This document shows positions 18,739-28,515 of a stretch of DNA of 64,000 nucleotides, piece by piece. The stretch is taken from NCBI GenBank assembly GCA_023300545.1, contig JALZVT010000020.1, positions 1-64,000 of the forward strand, read 5' to 3'. Numbering within the stretch: position 1 is the first letter of the stretch; each line of letters starts with the position of its first letter. Source of the DNA: Pseudomonadales bacterium (GTDB lineage Bacteria > Pseudomonadota > Gammaproteobacteria > Pseudomonadales > Azotimanducaceae). The notes beneath the pieces are model-generated. The model ran no database searches, had not been told where the DNA came from, and saw only the letters and a program-made list of their open reading frames with translations. A program made the position numbers and the translations under genes.

Positions 18739-21322
18739 CGGGTCTATATCCTCTGATGCCATTCTGCATCAGCGTGTCAATCTTGGCCCCAAAACCGGCG
18801 AGACCCTTGAAAACAAATTGGAAGAATACACCCTTATCGGGCTCTACCTGCTCAATGAGTGCTGCACTGCGGTTTTCGATGAAGCGCCGAGCGATCAGCC
18901 GCATCTGCCAACAACAGTCATTATATTCCAGACCCGCAAAGCCCTCGATAGTTCGATTGCTGTTGAGGTCATAATTCCACCGTCCAATCGCGCTCCAGCG
19001 CTTTGACACCGGCCAGAGCAGCGATACGTCGGTTTGGTCGATGTTCGAGAACCGGTCCTGACGATAGCCAATATTCGCGATATGCCGGTTATCCCGGCGA
19101 TAACTCAGGCGATAAAGGCTCTCATCAACCGTGTTGTCATTAGGATCCCAAACCACCGTCGCCGCCGTGCTCCAATTACGCACGAGCGATGCCTGAAATT
19201 CGGCCGCAATGGCCGACGAGGAATGCCGATCATCGTCTACTAGCGCACCGCCGCTCGTCACCGTTCGATCTTGCAAAAAGAAAATTTGCCCTATTGACGC
19301 TCGCAGATACTCTCGACCGGTACTGGCATCGACAAAGGCGCTGGATAGTCCGGCAGAAAACTGATTAGCGTCACTAATGCGATCGAGGCCGCTAAAGCGG
19401 TTGCGCCGAAACAGCTGGTTATAGCTAAAACGCAACGATGTGACATCAAATCGCGGCAGTTCGTCTTGCTCCGCTCGTTCCTGGTACAGGTAATACAGGC
19501 GGGGCTCCAGAGTCTGCACGAGCGCCTTACCAAACAGGTTAAGCGAGCGTTCAAAGAACAAACCACCGTCAGCGCTGGCAAAGCCAATTGAACGTGTTGG
19601 CTGATCATCAATGCCATCGGGCACGTCACGCAAATCGTAGGCTGTATAGCGAAGCCCCCCTGCTAACTCCGCGAACGCATGGGGCCATTGCAGCGGCAGT
19701 CGAAGCTCTGGCTGCACGTGATAACGCTCGCCAACAATGGCCTCAGTACCACTCAGCAAATCGTTATCCCGATCAAACGATGTCGCCTGCGAGACAACGC
19801 TCACTTCCAGTGGGCCTAGCAGTTTACGGGTGTAGTTCAGATCGAGCTGCGGTAACCGCTGGTAGGCTTCGGTGTCCAATTCATCCAGACGCTGGAAGCG
19901 CTGGACCCACAACTGCGTATCAAGCGCTCCGTGAGCACCATTCTTACGGCCGACCCGATACCGCACCGCCGCCCGTCGCTCCAACTCCACACGACTGGTC
20001 ACCGACAGCCCGGTGCCAAGATCGCGAAAATAGTCCGGATCACTCACCGCCGTGTAATCGATGGTGGTGTCCAGCCGGCCAAACGACCCTGCTATACCGC
20101 CCGAGTGCTCTGCTGCCAACAACCATCGATCAGCAGGGTTAAAATCACCCGTCAAATTTGCCTCGTCAAAGTCGTCCCTGGCAAGTAAGCCGTTGTACTG
20201 GCGGTCATCACCTAAAAACGCACCACCCAATTCGTAGTTGCCGTAGCGATTTAAATGTCGCACCTCACCTTCCACCGCCAGGCCACGATTGGTCATCAGC
20301 CTTGGAGTGACAGTAGCATCCAGATCGGGGGCAATATTGAAATAGTAGGGCGCACCAAACTGAAAGCCATCCTGACCGGAATATCCAATGTCGGGAAACA
20401 GCCAGCCGGACTGTCGTGCATCAGTCACCGGGAAACGCATGTACGGTAAATAGAATATGGGAACGTCTTTTATCCGCACCACCGCGTTTCGCGCCGTCCC
20501 CCAAACAGCACCATCCGCCACATCAATGCGTTTACTGTCGATGCGCCACGTGTTTGAGCCGGGATCGCAGCGGGTTACCGAACCACGGCGAATGGTCAAA
20601 TCGCCCCCATCAGTCTGAGACACCGAGGCCGCACTGCCACGAAACCCCGGCTCGGTCAGCAAATAGGTCACATCATTAAGCTGGGCCGACTCGGTAGATA
20701 GGTCGATATCAGCGCCTTCACCGAGGAGCACCAGACCGGGCTCTTCAAGTCGAACATTGCCGCGTAACTCAGCACGCTCGGTGGCTTCAAACAGCGTTGC
20801 TGCGTCAGTGCGCACTCGCCGATTGCCGCGTTCAATTTCCACATCGCCCTGCAATTCCAGGCGCTCATCAATAAAATAGCGCGCCGAGTTGGCCTGAGCC
20901 TCAATCGGCAGCGTGGCCGGATCTACGCTCGACGGATAGGGCGCCGCCACATCAATGTAGCCACCGTCACACCAGTCCGGCAGACGCCGCTGAACCGCCG
21001 CCGCCAGCTGTTCACGGGGCAACCAATACTCGGCCAGCACCTCCCGCGCCGCCGCCGCAGCAAGCGTCCGTGACTCCTTATTAAGAGTCTGCGACTCCTT
21101 ACTAAGAGCCTGTTCCGCGACCACGGTTGGCGCTACCTCGCTATCAGCTGCAGAGGCGGCCAAGTTCAGCGCACCCCCAGCGGCAAGACCAGCGGCCAAT
21201 ACCCAGGCACGACCAAATGGGGTCAGAATTTGCTTCTGACCCCTGCCTATTGCAAACAGCTTAGCTTTCAAACCCACGCTTGCGCCCAACATCGACACCT
21301 CACTGAGATGGTCGCGGATCAT
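18719..21322 (-). CDS. lptD: LPS-assembly protein LptD (outer-membrane translocon)
   Basis: LptD with LptE inserts lipopolysaccharide into the outer leaflet of the outer membrane. The 867-residue product has an OstA/LptA-like periplasmic N-domain (ERGNRRVRTDAATLFE, RGNVRLEEPG) and a long beta-barrel with many alternating aromatic strands. The signal-peptide core is WVLAAGLAAGGALNLAASA. Before it lies a long basic leader whose residues GRGQKQILTPF are encoded by a REP-like palindrome (21219-21243). A 21-base tandem duplication encodes SKESQTL/NKESRTL just after the signal region. The start at 21322 is uncertain; ATG 21292 is an alternative. First gene of the lptD-surA-pdxA-rsmA operon, divergent from amgK with almost no gap. 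Confidence 0.95.
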   Translation of the reverse strand: MIRDHLSEVSMLGASVGLKAKLFAIGRGQKQILTPFGRAWVLAAGLAAGGALNLAASAADSEVAPTVVAEQALSKESQTLNKESRTLAAAAAREVLAEYWLPREQLAAAVQRRLPDWCDGGYIDVAAPYPSSVDPATLPIEAQANSARYFIDERLELQGDVEIERGNRRVRTDAATLFEATERAELRGNVRLEEPGLVLLGEGADIDLSTESAQLNDVTYLLTEPGFRGSAASVSQTDGGDLTIRRGSVTRCDPGSNTWRIDSKRIDVADGAVWGTARNAVVRIKDVPIFYLPYMRFPVTDARQSGWLFPDIGYSGQDGFQFGAPYYFNIAPDLDATVTPRLMTNRGLAVEGEVRHLNRYGNYELGGAFLGDDRQYNGLLARDDFDEANLTGDFNPADRWLLAAEHSGGIAGSFGRLDTTIDYTAVSDPDYFRDLGTGLSVTSRVELERRAAVRYRVGRKNGAHGALDTQLWVQRFQRLDELDTEAYQRLPQLDLNYTRKLLGPLEVSVVSQATSFDRDNDLLSGTEAIVGERYHVQPELRLPLQWPHAFAELAGGLRYTAYDLRDVPDGIDDQPTRSIGFASADGGLFFERSLNLFGKALVQTLEPRLYYLYQERAEQDELPRFDVTSLRFSYNQLFRRNRFSGLDRISDANQFSAGLSSAFVDASTGREYLRASIGQIFFLQDRTVTSGGALVDDDRHSSSAIAAEFQASLVRNWSTAATVVWDPNDNTVDESLYRLSYRRDNRHIANIGYRQDRFSNIDQTDVSLLWPVSKRWSAIGRWNYDLNSNRTIEGFAGLEYNDCCWQMRLIARRFIENRSAALIEQVEPDKGVFFQFVFKGLAGFGAKIDTLMQNGIRGYRPDDSNRF
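21219..21243. repeat. REP-like palindrome, copy 2, inside lptD
   Basis: Arms GGGGTCAGAA (21219-21228) and TTCTGACCCC (21234-21243) flank a 5-base loop. The copy lies in frame within the 5' coding region of lptD, between the start codon and the signal-peptide core, and shares CTGACCCCTGCC with the copy at 9071. Confidence 0.82.
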
Positions 21323-21345
21323 AGGGTATTGCCCGCAGATTGCCT

Positions 21346-22416
21346 ATGATGTCACTCATGAGTTCATTGCCCCCACCATCGCCGTCAGCAAGCCCTGCCC
21401 TATTGACCTGGTTAAACACCACGCTCACCAAGGTCGGACATAAAGGAAGCAGCGCGTCCGGCTGGACCCAAGCAGCCATCCAGGCGCTTGAGCTTGAACC
21501 GCTGCAAACAGAGGCAAGCTTCCGCCAGTTTTATCGGGTTGTTGGCCCCGACACCTCCGTTGTGCTGATGAATTCACCCCCAGACAAAGAGCGCAACACA
21601 GCGTTTGTCAGCATAGCCCAGGCGCTGAGCGCTGCCGATATTTGTGTGCCCGAGGTACTTGCCCACGACGAGCCCGCAGGCTGGCTGTTACTCAGCGACC
21701 TAGGACACACGCATTTCATCGACCTCTACCGGCAAGGCGATCACGCACGCTGCTTGCAACACGCCCTGTTAACCCTTGAGCGCCTCGCACCGGTGCGCCA
21801 CCCCGCGATAGAGCCATACACCCTCGCCCGCCTCAGTGATGAACTGGATATTTTCACTGAGTGGTTGGTGCTTAGAGCCTGCAACCTAAAGCTCCCAGAG
21901 CAGGCTTTTGCAGCAGCTCGCGAACGGCTGCTGGCAAACGCGTCAGATCAGTCACAGGTCTGTGTGCACCGCGACTTTCATTGCAAAAATTTATTGCTCA
22001 TCGACAACCCAGCCACACGGCATACCCCAGAACCTGCGCAAGAAACCGGCGTGCTCGACTTTCAAGACGCCCTAATCGGACCCAACGGTTACGATCTGGC
22101 CTCACTGCTACACGATTGCTATTGGCGCTTCGACGACCGCACTATCGACACGGTGGTTGATCAGGTTACCGGGGTTACGCGCAAAAGCATCGACTTACTG
22201 GCCGTGCAACGGCAACTGAAAGCAATAGGCATTTTTACCCGCCTCGCTCTACGCGACAATAAAACCAGCCATTTGCAGCATATCGAACCGGTGCTCGAGC
22301 GCCTCATCGCGCTGTGTCGCCAATACCAAGAATTAAACGCACTGGGCACTTGGTTACACCAATCACTGCGTCAACCGGCACTGCAGTGGATTGATTCTAT
22401 GGCGCGCCCCCTGTGA
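21346..22416 (+). CDS. amgK: N-acetylmuramate/N-acetylglucosamine kinase
   Basis: AmgK phosphorylates the anomeric position of MurNAc and GlcNAc in the MurU recycling pathway known from Pseudomonas; this bypasses de novo UDP-MurNAc synthesis and lowers fosfomycin sensitivity. The product has the aminoglycoside-phosphotransferase fold: FRQFYRV strand, VHRDFHCKNLL catalytic loop near residue 210 and VLDFQDA metal motif. ATG 21346, 21349 or 21358 could be the start (the frame opens at TTG 21340). It overlaps murU by GTGA and is divergent from lptD, the same arrangement as in Pseudomonas. Confidence 0.9.
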   Translation: MMSLMSSLPPPSPSASPALLTWLNTTLTKVGHKGSSASGWTQAAIQALELEPLQTEASFRQFYRVVGPDTSVVLMNSPPDKERNTAFVSIAQALSAADICVPEVLAHDEPAGWLLLSDLGHTHFIDLYRQGDHARCLQHALLTLERLAPVRHPAIEPYTLARLSDELDIFTEWLVLRACNLKLPEQAFAAARERLLANASDQSQVCVHRDFHCKNLLLIDNPATRHTPEPAQETGVLDFQDALIGPNGYDLASLLHDCYWRFDDRTIDTVVDQVTGVTRKSIDLLAVQRQLKAIGIFTRLALRDNKTSHLQHIEPVLERLIALCRQYQELNALGTWLHQSLRQPALQWIDSMARPL

Positions 22417-23084
22417 CCCGCACCGCCTTAATCCTAGCCGCGGGTCGCGGCAGCCGCCTGGCTCCGCTCACCGACGACATTCCCAAGCCACTGCTTGATG
22501 TCCAGGGTCAGCCGCTCATCGTGCACCAACTGCAATGGCTGAAAAACGCCGGCATCGAGCGCGTTGTGGTGAATCTATTTCATCTGGGCAACCAGATTCG
22601 CCAAGAACTGGGCGACGGCCGTGCCTTTGGTCTGGATGTTATCTACAGCGAAGAGCCTGAACTGCTTGAAACCGGCGGCGCAATCCAGCACGCCCGACCG
22701 TTGCTCGGCGAAGACCCCTTTGTGTTGCTCAATGGCGACATCTGGACAGACTTCAACTTCGCTACCCTGCCAACCCACCTAGCCACGCATCTGCATGGCC
22801 ACCTGTTGCTCACAAAAACGCCCGCCAATCGCGAAGAAGGTGATCTGCAACTCGCCCATCACCGGGTGCGGCGTCCACAGACACCCGAAGACCGGCACTG
22901 GGTCTACTGTGGCATTGCACTGTTACGAGCTTCCATCGTCGGCGACCAAACGGGCGCTTTCTCTTTGCGGGACTCCCTGTTCGGCTCTGCTGAAAACGGT
23001 CAACTGGCTGGCCAACCGTTTCACGGCGACTGGATTGATATTGGCACCTTCGATCAACTTATCGCCGTACGCCGCCAGAGCTAA
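22413..23084 (+). CDS. murU: N-acetylmuramate alpha-1-phosphate uridylyltransferase
   Basis: MurU makes UDP-MurNAc from MurNAc-1-phosphate, the step after AmgK in cell-wall sugar recycling. The 223-residue product has the nucleotidyltransferase loop LAAGRGSRLAPLTDDIPKP at the N-terminus and the LLNGDIW metal-binding segment near residue 107. Small-sugar nucleotidyltransferases are hard to tell apart by motif; the assignment rests on the coupled amgK and on gene order. Start is GTG, overlapping the amgK stop. Confidence 0.9.
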   Translation: MTRTALILAAGRGSRLAPLTDDIPKPLLDVQGQPLIVHQLQWLKNAGIERVVVNLFHLGNQIRQELGDGRAFGLDVIYSEEPELLETGGAIQHARPLLGEDPFVLLNGDIWTDFNFATLPTHLATHLHGHLLLTKTPANREEGDLQLAHHRVRRPQTPEDRHWVYCGIALLRASIVGDQTGAFSLRDSLFGSAENGQLAGQPFHGDWIDIGTFDQLIAVRRQS

Positions 23085-23117
23085 CATGGGAACCTCTGAT
23101 CAAGGTAAACTCCGTGA

Positions 23118-23795
23118 ATGACTCCTTTTATCGCCCCCTCAATTCTCGCAGCCGACTTCGCCCGACTAGGCGATGAGGTCAACGCCGTGCTCGACGCTGG
23201 CGCCGACATTATTCATTTTGATGTCATGGACAACCACTATGTACCCAACCTCTCGGTCGGGCCGCTGGTACTGGATTCGTTGCGCAAGCACGGCATCACA
23301 GCGCCGATGGACGTTCATCTGATGGTCAAGCCCGTCGACCGACTAGTGGGCGACTTTATAGAAAGTGGCGCGAACATCATCAGCGTTCACCCTGAAGCCA
23401 CTGAACATCTGCACCGCACGCTTAGCGTCATTCGCGACGCCGGCGTGCAGCCTGGCATCGTATTCAATCCAGCCACGCCACTAACCGTGCTTGCTGAGGT
23501 CATAGAACTGGTCGACCTGGTGCTGATCATGTCGGTAAATCCAGGCTTCGGCGGTCAAAAATTTATTCCCCAGTCGCTCGACAAGCTAGCGCAGGCGCGG
23601 GCAATGATCGATGCCAGCGGGCGTGAGATTCGCCTCGAAATTGATGGCGGCATCAAAACCGAGAATATCGCCCTGGCCGCCGCTGCCGGTGCTGATACCT
23701 TTGTTGCCGGTTCGGCAATTTTTGGCAGCGCCGACTACCGCGAAACAATCACAGCCATGAAAGCCGAGATTGCCAGCCAGCGAGCCAGCGGCTAA
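23118..23795 (+). CDS. rpe: ribulose-phosphate 3-epimerase
   Basis: Rpe interconverts ribulose-5-phosphate and xylulose-5-phosphate in the pentose-phosphate pathway. The 225-residue TIM barrel shows APSILAADF at the N-terminus, [10 protein letters not shown] with a metal ligand, [19 protein letters not shown] and the EIDGGI phosphate-binding segment. It is the first gene of an rpe-gph-trpE series, also seen in Pseudomonas. Confidence 0.97.
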   Translation: MTPFIAPSILAADFARLGDEVNAVLDAGADIIHFDVMDNHYVPNLSVGPLVLDSLRKHGITAPMDVHLMVKPVDRLVGDFIESGANIISVHPEATEHLHRTLSVIRDAGVQPGIVFNPATPLTVLAEVIELVDLVLIMSVNPGFGGQKFIPQSLDKLAQARAMIDASGREIRLEIDGGIKTENIALAAAAGADTFVAGSAIFGSADYRETITAMKAEIASQRASG

Positions 23796-23823
23796 CGGCG
23801 CCTCGCCTGCAGTCCGAAGTACT

Positions 23824-24477
23824 ATGCCCAGTTTCCCAAACTACCCCGCATATCTGTTCGATCTTGACGGCACCTTGGTCGACAGCGCGCCCGACATTCA
23901 CGCCGCTCTTAATCACACACTAGCGGCAGAAAATCTTCCAGCGGTTGAGCTGGCACTAACTCGCGACTTTGTTGGCATGGGCTCTCGCGCCCTCATCACC
24001 CGAGCGCTGGAGCATCACGGCGTCAAAGATGGCGACCCAGAACCACTGCTGCAACGTTTCCTCGACTATTACACTGCGAATATCGCGGTGTACTCCACAC
24101 CATTTCCGGGCACGGTTGAAACCCTCACGGCGCTCAAGACGCGCGGGGCCTTGCTTGCCGTAGTGACTAACAAATATATTGGCTTGAGCGAATCGGTGCT
24201 GGCCGACCTGAACTTGCGCCACTTCTTCGACTGCGTGGTTGGCAGCGAAACTACGCCCAATCCAAAACCCTGTGCCGACCCAGCGCTGTACGCCTGCAAC
24301 GCGCTAGGCGTCGAGCCGGGTCAAGCGCTGTTCATTGGCGATGCAAGCCCAGACGTTGGCTGCGCACGCGCGGCAGGCTGCCCAATTGTTGTTCGGCGCG
24401 ACGGCTACAACAATGGCATTCCCGCCACCCAGCTAGGCGCTGATCACGTCATCGATTCAATCACTGAGCTTGTGTAA
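23824..24477 (+). CDS. gph: phosphoglycolate phosphatase
   Basis: Gph removes phosphate from 2-phosphoglycolate, a product of oxidative DNA-end repair. It is a HAD-superfamily protein of 217 residues: [13 protein letters not shown] near residue 11, VVTNK as motif II, and [14 protein letters not shown] as motif IV. The frame extends upstream to 23770, but ATG 23824 gives the normal N-terminus. The gap to rpe is 28 bases and to trpE 44 bases. Confidence 0.95.
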   Translation: MPSFPNYPAYLFDLDGTLVDSAPDIHAALNHTLAAENLPAVELALTRDFVGMGSRALITRALEHHGVKDGDPEPLLQRFLDYYTANIAVYSTPFPGTVETLTALKTRGALLAVVTNKYIGLSESVLADLNLRHFFDCVVGSETTPNPKPCADPALYACNALGVEPGQALFIGDASPDVGCARAAGCPIVVRRDGYNNGIPATQLGADHVIDSITELV

Positions 24478-24521
24478 CTCACTCGCGAACTTCATCCACT
24501 CAACAGCAGACAGGCAGGCCG

Positions 24522-26042
24522 ATGGACAACACAACTCTCAAGGAGTTAACAGCTGCCGGCTACAACCGAGTCCCGGTTACGCTGGAAGTGCTCGCCGACC
24601 TCGACACCCCACTATCGGTGTATCTAAAGCTCGCCGCGGGGCCCTACTCTTATCTACTCGAATCAGCCCAGGGCGGCGAGAAATGGGGCCGGTATTCAAT
24701 CATCGGCTTGCCTGCACGCACCGTCATCACTGTGCGTGGTGAAGACATCCAAATCCGCAAAGACGGCGAGCTTGTTGAACAACACACGGCGAGCGACCCC
24801 ATTGCCTTTGTTGAGGAGTACCACGCCCAGTTCAACGTCGCACCACTGGAAGGACTCCCGCGATTTCACGGCGGACTCGTCGGCTATTTTGGTTATGACA
24901 CCGTGCGCTACGTCGAAGCGCGTGTAAAAGACTCAGCACCACCCGATCCACTCGGTACGCCAGACATCCTGTTAATGGTGTCAGACGACCTGGTTATTTT
25001 TGACAACCTGCGCGGCACCATGCAGTTGATCAGCCTGATCGATCCGGCAGACCCCGATGCATTACACACTACCCAGGAAAAACTCCAAGCCCGCGCGCAC
25101 ACCTTGAGTCAGCCGGTTCCAAGCATTCCCGCCAGCCAAACCAACCAGAAAGTTCAAGACAGCGATTTTGTCAGTTCGTTTGGTGAAGCAGAATTCAAGG
25201 CCGCGGTCGAACGCATCCGCGACTACATTGTTGCCGGTGATGTTATGCAGGTTGTTCTGGCACAACGCATGAGCCTACCGTTCAACGCAGCACCGGTGGA
25301 CATGTATCGGGCCCTGCGCAACCTGAATCCGTCACCGTACATGTACTTCATGGACCTCGACGAATTTCAAATCGTTAGCTCCAGCCCGGAGATTCTTGCC
25401 CGAGTTGAAGACGGCCAGATCACCAGCAGACCGCTGGCGGGCACACGCCGACGCGGCTATACCGATGATGAAGATCAGGCCCTGGAAAAAGAGCTGCTAA
25501 GCGACCCAAAAGAGCGCGCCGAACACCTCATGCTTATCGACCTTGGCCGCAATGACGTTGGCCGAGTCGCCAAGACCGGCACTGTTAAGGTGACCGAAAG
25601 CTTCGTTATCGAGCGCTACTCCCACGTTATGCATATTTCCAGCAACGTCACGGGCGAATTGCGCGATGATAAAACCTCGTTCGACGTACTGCGCGCGACA
25701 CTGCCCGTTGGCACCTTATCCGGAGCCCCCAAAGTGCGTGCGATGGAGATCATCGACGAGCTGGAGCCGGTTAAACGGGGCATCTACGGTGGCGCCGTCG
25801 GCTACATCGGCTGGAATGGCAACATGGACACGGCCATTGCCATTCGCACCGCCGTCATCAAAGACGGCACTCTTTACATTGAGGCAGGGGGCGGTGTTGT
25901 TGCTGACTCCATCAGCAGACTGGAGTGGAAAGAGTCGCTCAACAAAGGTCGCGCAATCTTCCGGGCCGCAGCGTTGGCTGAGGCCCGCCTCGACCTGAAT
26001 ACGCGCGACCTGAATCTGGCAGAGCCAAAAAAACAAAAATAG
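24522..26042 (+). CDS. trpE: anthranilate synthase component I
   Basis: TrpE makes anthranilate from chorismate with ammonia supplied by TrpG. The 506-residue product carries the tryptophan-feedback LLES motif (YLLESAQGG) near residue 45, and the catalytic [19 protein letters not shown] and [22 protein letters not shown] segments. Length and motifs are typical. As in Pseudomonas it is separated from trpG; here three unrelated genes and a promoter lie between (26.1-28.5 kb). Confidence 0.97.
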   Translation: MDNTTLKELTAAGYNRVPVTLEVLADLDTPLSVYLKLAAGPYSYLLESAQGGEKWGRYSIIGLPARTVITVRGEDIQIRKDGELVEQHTASDPIAFVEEYHAQFNVAPLEGLPRFHGGLVGYFGYDTVRYVEARVKDSAPPDPLGTPDILLMVSDDLVIFDNLRGTMQLISLIDPADPDALHTTQEKLQARAHTLSQPVPSIPASQTNQKVQDSDFVSSFGEAEFKAAVERIRDYIVAGDVMQVVLAQRMSLPFNAAPVDMYRALRNLNPSPYMYFMDLDEFQIVSSSPEILARVEDGQITSRPLAGTRRRGYTDDEDQALEKELLSDPKERAEHLMLIDLGRNDVGRVAKTGTVKVTESFVIERYSHVMHISSNVTGELRDDKTSFDVLRATLPVGTLSGAPKVRAMEIIDELEPVKRGIYGGAVGYIGWNGNMDTAIAIRTAVIKDGTLYIEAGGGVVADSISRLEWKESLNKGRAIFRAAALAEARLDLNTRDLNLAEPKKQK

Positions 26043-26163
26043 GCGCACCAGCTGATCAAGGTCAAAAAAATGCCCTACCGCGACCAAAGCGTGATGCCTG
26101 CCACAGTATGAAAGGCGACTGAAACAGACAATAAGCGCTCTTAATTACCTGTTTAAAAGGGAC

Positions 26164-26829
26164 ATGGAGCCGAAACGATTTAATATCGTCGCTACCGGCA
26201 TTTCCCTCTTCGTCTGCCTGGTTTGGATGACCGTTAGCAACGCGGCCCCCGCCATCGAAGAGGAACTGCTCGACGCGACCAGTCGCATCACCACCGAAGG
26301 CGAGGACCTGCATTGGGTCAGCGCGGAACTCGATGGTCAGCACCTCACGCTTGCCGGTTTTGTCCCCGACACGGTTGCGCTACGACGCGCTCTCGAGTTA
26401 GCAAACACAACAGAAGGCATCTCCAGTCTCACCAATGACATCAAGCTTATAGGCACCGAAGGCTCGTGCCAGGCAGAGCTGAACGAGGCGCTGTCTCGAG
26501 AAAAGGTTCAGTTCAAGCCCGACAGTTCGCGGGTTAGCGACAACAGTGATTTTTTACTCAAAATGATTGCGGTAGTTGCCCGAAACTGCGAATCACAAAT
26601 TCTGATCATAGGTCACACCGACGACATCGGCGATCGCGAGAGCAATCAACGCCTCAGCGAAAGCCGTGCAAGGTCGGTGCGAAAATACCTTATGCAAAGC
26701 GGAGTTAACGGTGAGCAATTGGGCGCCATGGGTTTCGGCGCCACACGCCCCATCTACGAAAACAGCAGCCCCGAAGGCCGGGCCAAAAATCGACGCATAG
26801 AGTTTGAGGTTACGGACACTGAAATATGA
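26164..26829 (+). CDS. BON-like/OmpA-C domain envelope protein
   Basis: The product is 221 residues: an N-terminal signal segment (VATGISLFVCLVWMTVSNA, cleavage likely near residue 28), then a region resembling a BON domain (LTLAGFVPDTVALRRALELA), then a C-terminal OmpA-type peptidoglycan-binding domain (IIGHTDDIGDRESNQRLSESRA and RAKNRRIEF). It should anchor to peptidoglycan in the periplasm. ATG 26164 follows an AAAAGGG. The stop overlaps the next gene by ATGA, so the two are probably co-expressed. Exact role unknown. Confidence 0.85.
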   Translation: MEPKRFNIVATGISLFVCLVWMTVSNAAPAIEEELLDATSRITTEGEDLHWVSAELDGQHLTLAGFVPDTVALRRALELANTTEGISSLTNDIKLIGTEGSCQAELNEALSREKVQFKPDSSRVSDNSDFLLKMIAVVARNCESQILIIGHTDDIGDRESNQRLSESRARSVRKYLMQSGVNGEQLGAMGFGATRPIYENSSPEGRAKNRRIEFEVTDTEI

Positions 26830-27836
26830 TTTATCTGATAGGCAAAATTGTTCTCTCACTGCTCGCTTCTCTGGGTATTGGTTTTGGCATGGCATGGGCA
26901 TTGCAAATGCACCTGGCTGCCCGACTACGAGAGCAGCTAAACAGCGTCATCTTCGAAACCAAGAGTCGCATTCCAGCCCTTGAGTCAGAAATTACCAACC
27001 GAGATCAAGTTATCGACGGCCTGCGCGAAGACCTGGCAAAGAAGCCAAAGCAAGCGCCCATGTCTGAGCAGCCCAACAACAAAGAACAGGCGAAGCAGAT
27101 AGATGCACTGCGTCAGCAGGTCATCGATCTGGAAAACGATCTGCGCCTCGCTCGCGGCGAGCGGGAAACAGAATCCTTGCTCGAACTGACGGACGAAGAT
27201 CGTCATCACGAAGAAGAACCCGAGTTAATGAGCGACGATGAGTTCCTAACCGACATCCAAGACATCTTTGAAGACACAGACACCTCTGAAACTTCTGCAG
27301 AAGCTGTTGATAGCCCAAATGCTGACTCTGAGAGCTCAGCGTCTACCGCCGCCACCGAACAGCAAGATCGACAGAGCTTGGAAGACGAGCTACAAAACGA
27401 ACTGGATGGCTGGGAAAACGAAGACAACAGCAATGCCAAACCGGACCAAGATCAGATCGCTGATACCGACCAAAAAAAAAACCCTCTCCCCCCAAAACGC
27501 CAAGTCAAAAAAAAGCCAACCAAAAAGCCCTCTGAACTGAACGCTGACGCTAGCGCCCGCGCAGAAGACTCAAGTACCGACGTCAATGAGCTACTCGGCG
27601 AAGTAGAGAGCTTGAGTGAAGCACGCAAACAGCTAAACGACATTGTCGATTCGCAGGCTAAAGAAATGTCCAGCATGCAGCAGCAAAGCGAGCTGCAGGA
27701 CAAATCGCTGAGCGTCCTCAATCAACAACTAGAGCTCGCGCGCATGGCCAACGAGAGAATTCTTCGCGAGTTACGCGAAGTGAAGGATGCTAACCCCTCC
27801 GATGGCGACAAAACTCGCTCAGCGAGCGGCGGCTAG
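26826..27836 (+). CDS. membrane-anchored acidic coiled-coil protein, unknown function
   Basis: I do not recognise a family. The 336-residue product has one N-terminal membrane segment (about residues 4-26), a coiled-coil (LESEITNRDQVIDGLREDL), a strongly acidic Ser/Asp/Glu middle (about 115-215), a short Lys/Pro block (NPLPPKRQVKKKPTKKP, about 219-235), and a second coiled-coil toward the end. It starts inside the stop of the OmpA-like gene. A short membrane anchor with long coiled arms suggests a scaffold or envelope-spanning partner of the upstream protein; this is inference only. Confidence 0.75.
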   Translation: MIYLIGKIVLSLLASLGIGFGMAWALQMHLAARLREQLNSVIFETKSRIPALESEITNRDQVIDGLREDLAKKPKQAPMSEQPNNKEQAKQIDALRQQVIDLENDLRLARGERETESLLELTDEDRHHEEEPELMSDDEFLTDIQDIFEDTDTSETSAEAVDSPNADSESSASTAATEQQDRQSLEDELQNELDGWENEDNSNAKPDQDQIADTDQKKNPLPPKRQVKKKPTKKPSELNADASARAEDSSTDVNELLGEVESLSEARKQLNDIVDSQAKEMSSMQQQSELQDKSLSVLNQQLELARMANERILRELREVKDANPSDGDKTRSASGG

Positions 27837-27867
27837 CACCGGCCCGTACTTGTACCTAGCTGTACCT

Positions 27868-28218
27868 ATGAAAAACAACTCCTCGACACTTACCCCATTC
27901 GAACGCCACAGCCTATTTGAAGCCTGCAGTCGCGAAGCTATGCGCTTGGGCGGAGACGAACGCACCGCTGACTATTTTTTCACGCGCGCGCAGTCCTCTC
28001 GCATTTGGCTATCAAAAGACGGTGCGGTAACGGTGGCTGACATGGACTTCGCAGACTGGTGCTCAGCCATCGCCTGGTCAGCACCGGCAGTAGGACAAAC
28101 ACCAAAGCAGAGTCGCCCCCCGCTCCGCGCCGAGCCGAATCGTGCACAAGTGACCTCTGCACCTGACAAGAAACAGCCGCGCTCAGGCGCACGCGCCAAA
28201 TCCAACACCAGCGGTTAA
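27868..28218 (+). CDS. small protein of unknown function
   Basis: The 116-residue product begins MKNNSSTLTPFERHSLFEAC and has a compact folded part to about residue 75 (EAMRLGGDERTADYFFTRA, WLSKDGAV, ADWCSAIAW), then a basic, disordered Pro/Lys/Arg tail. I recognise no family. The frame is open from 27787, but ATG 27868 gives the more protein-like start. It may belong with the two envelope genes upstream. Confidence 0.6.
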   Translation: MKNNSSTLTPFERHSLFEACSREAMRLGGDERTADYFFTRAQSSRIWLSKDGAVTVADMDFADWCSAIAWSAPAVGQTPKQSRPPLRAEPNRAQVTSAPDKKQPRSGARAKSNTSG

Positions 28219-28239
28219 GAACGACTCAGCAGTCCTTCT

Positions 28240-28268
28240 TTGGAGCGTAACCCTGAGCGGTGTACAAT
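28240..28268 (+). promoter_or_regulatory. candidate sigma-70 promoter for trpGDC
   Basis: TTGGAG (28240-28245) and TACAAT (28263-28268) are separated by exactly 17 bases, upstream of the 297-base stretch before trpG. Transcription would start near 28275. This is the best promoter-like pair in the gap and fits a separate trpGDC transcript. Confidence 0.5.
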
Positions 28269-28274
28269 AACTCC

Positions 28275-28385
28275 ATGAACGCGATCACCACCCCTCTAAT
28301 GTACGCCCCACTGTGTCCACCATCTCGGTGGTTCACCCCCACCACCCGCATTTTCTGCCTGGGCACCTGCCGCTGGCGAGGCTAA
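28275..28385 (+). CDS. possible trp leader peptide (36 codons, two Trp)
   Basis: An ATG at the predicted transcription start opens a 36-codon frame with Trp codons at positions 19 and 34, the second three codons before the TAA. A leader peptide controlling trpGDC by attenuation is possible. Against it, I see no clear terminator with a T-run before trpG and the two Trp codons are not adjacent. Two stems are visible: GGTGG/CCACC near 28330 and CTTCTC/GAGAAG near 28450-28465. Confidence 0.25.
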   Translation: MNAITTPLMYAPLCPPSRWFTPTTRIFCLGTCRWRG

Positions 28386-28515
28386 CCCCCCGTTTATACC
28401 GGCTGACCCCTGTGGGCCAACGGCATGAGGCATTAGCCCGTGCACTCCCCTTCTCCTGTGAGAAGCGCGAACATCACCCACAGCTACCTTTGACTGACCC
28501 CAACAGGCAACTGCC

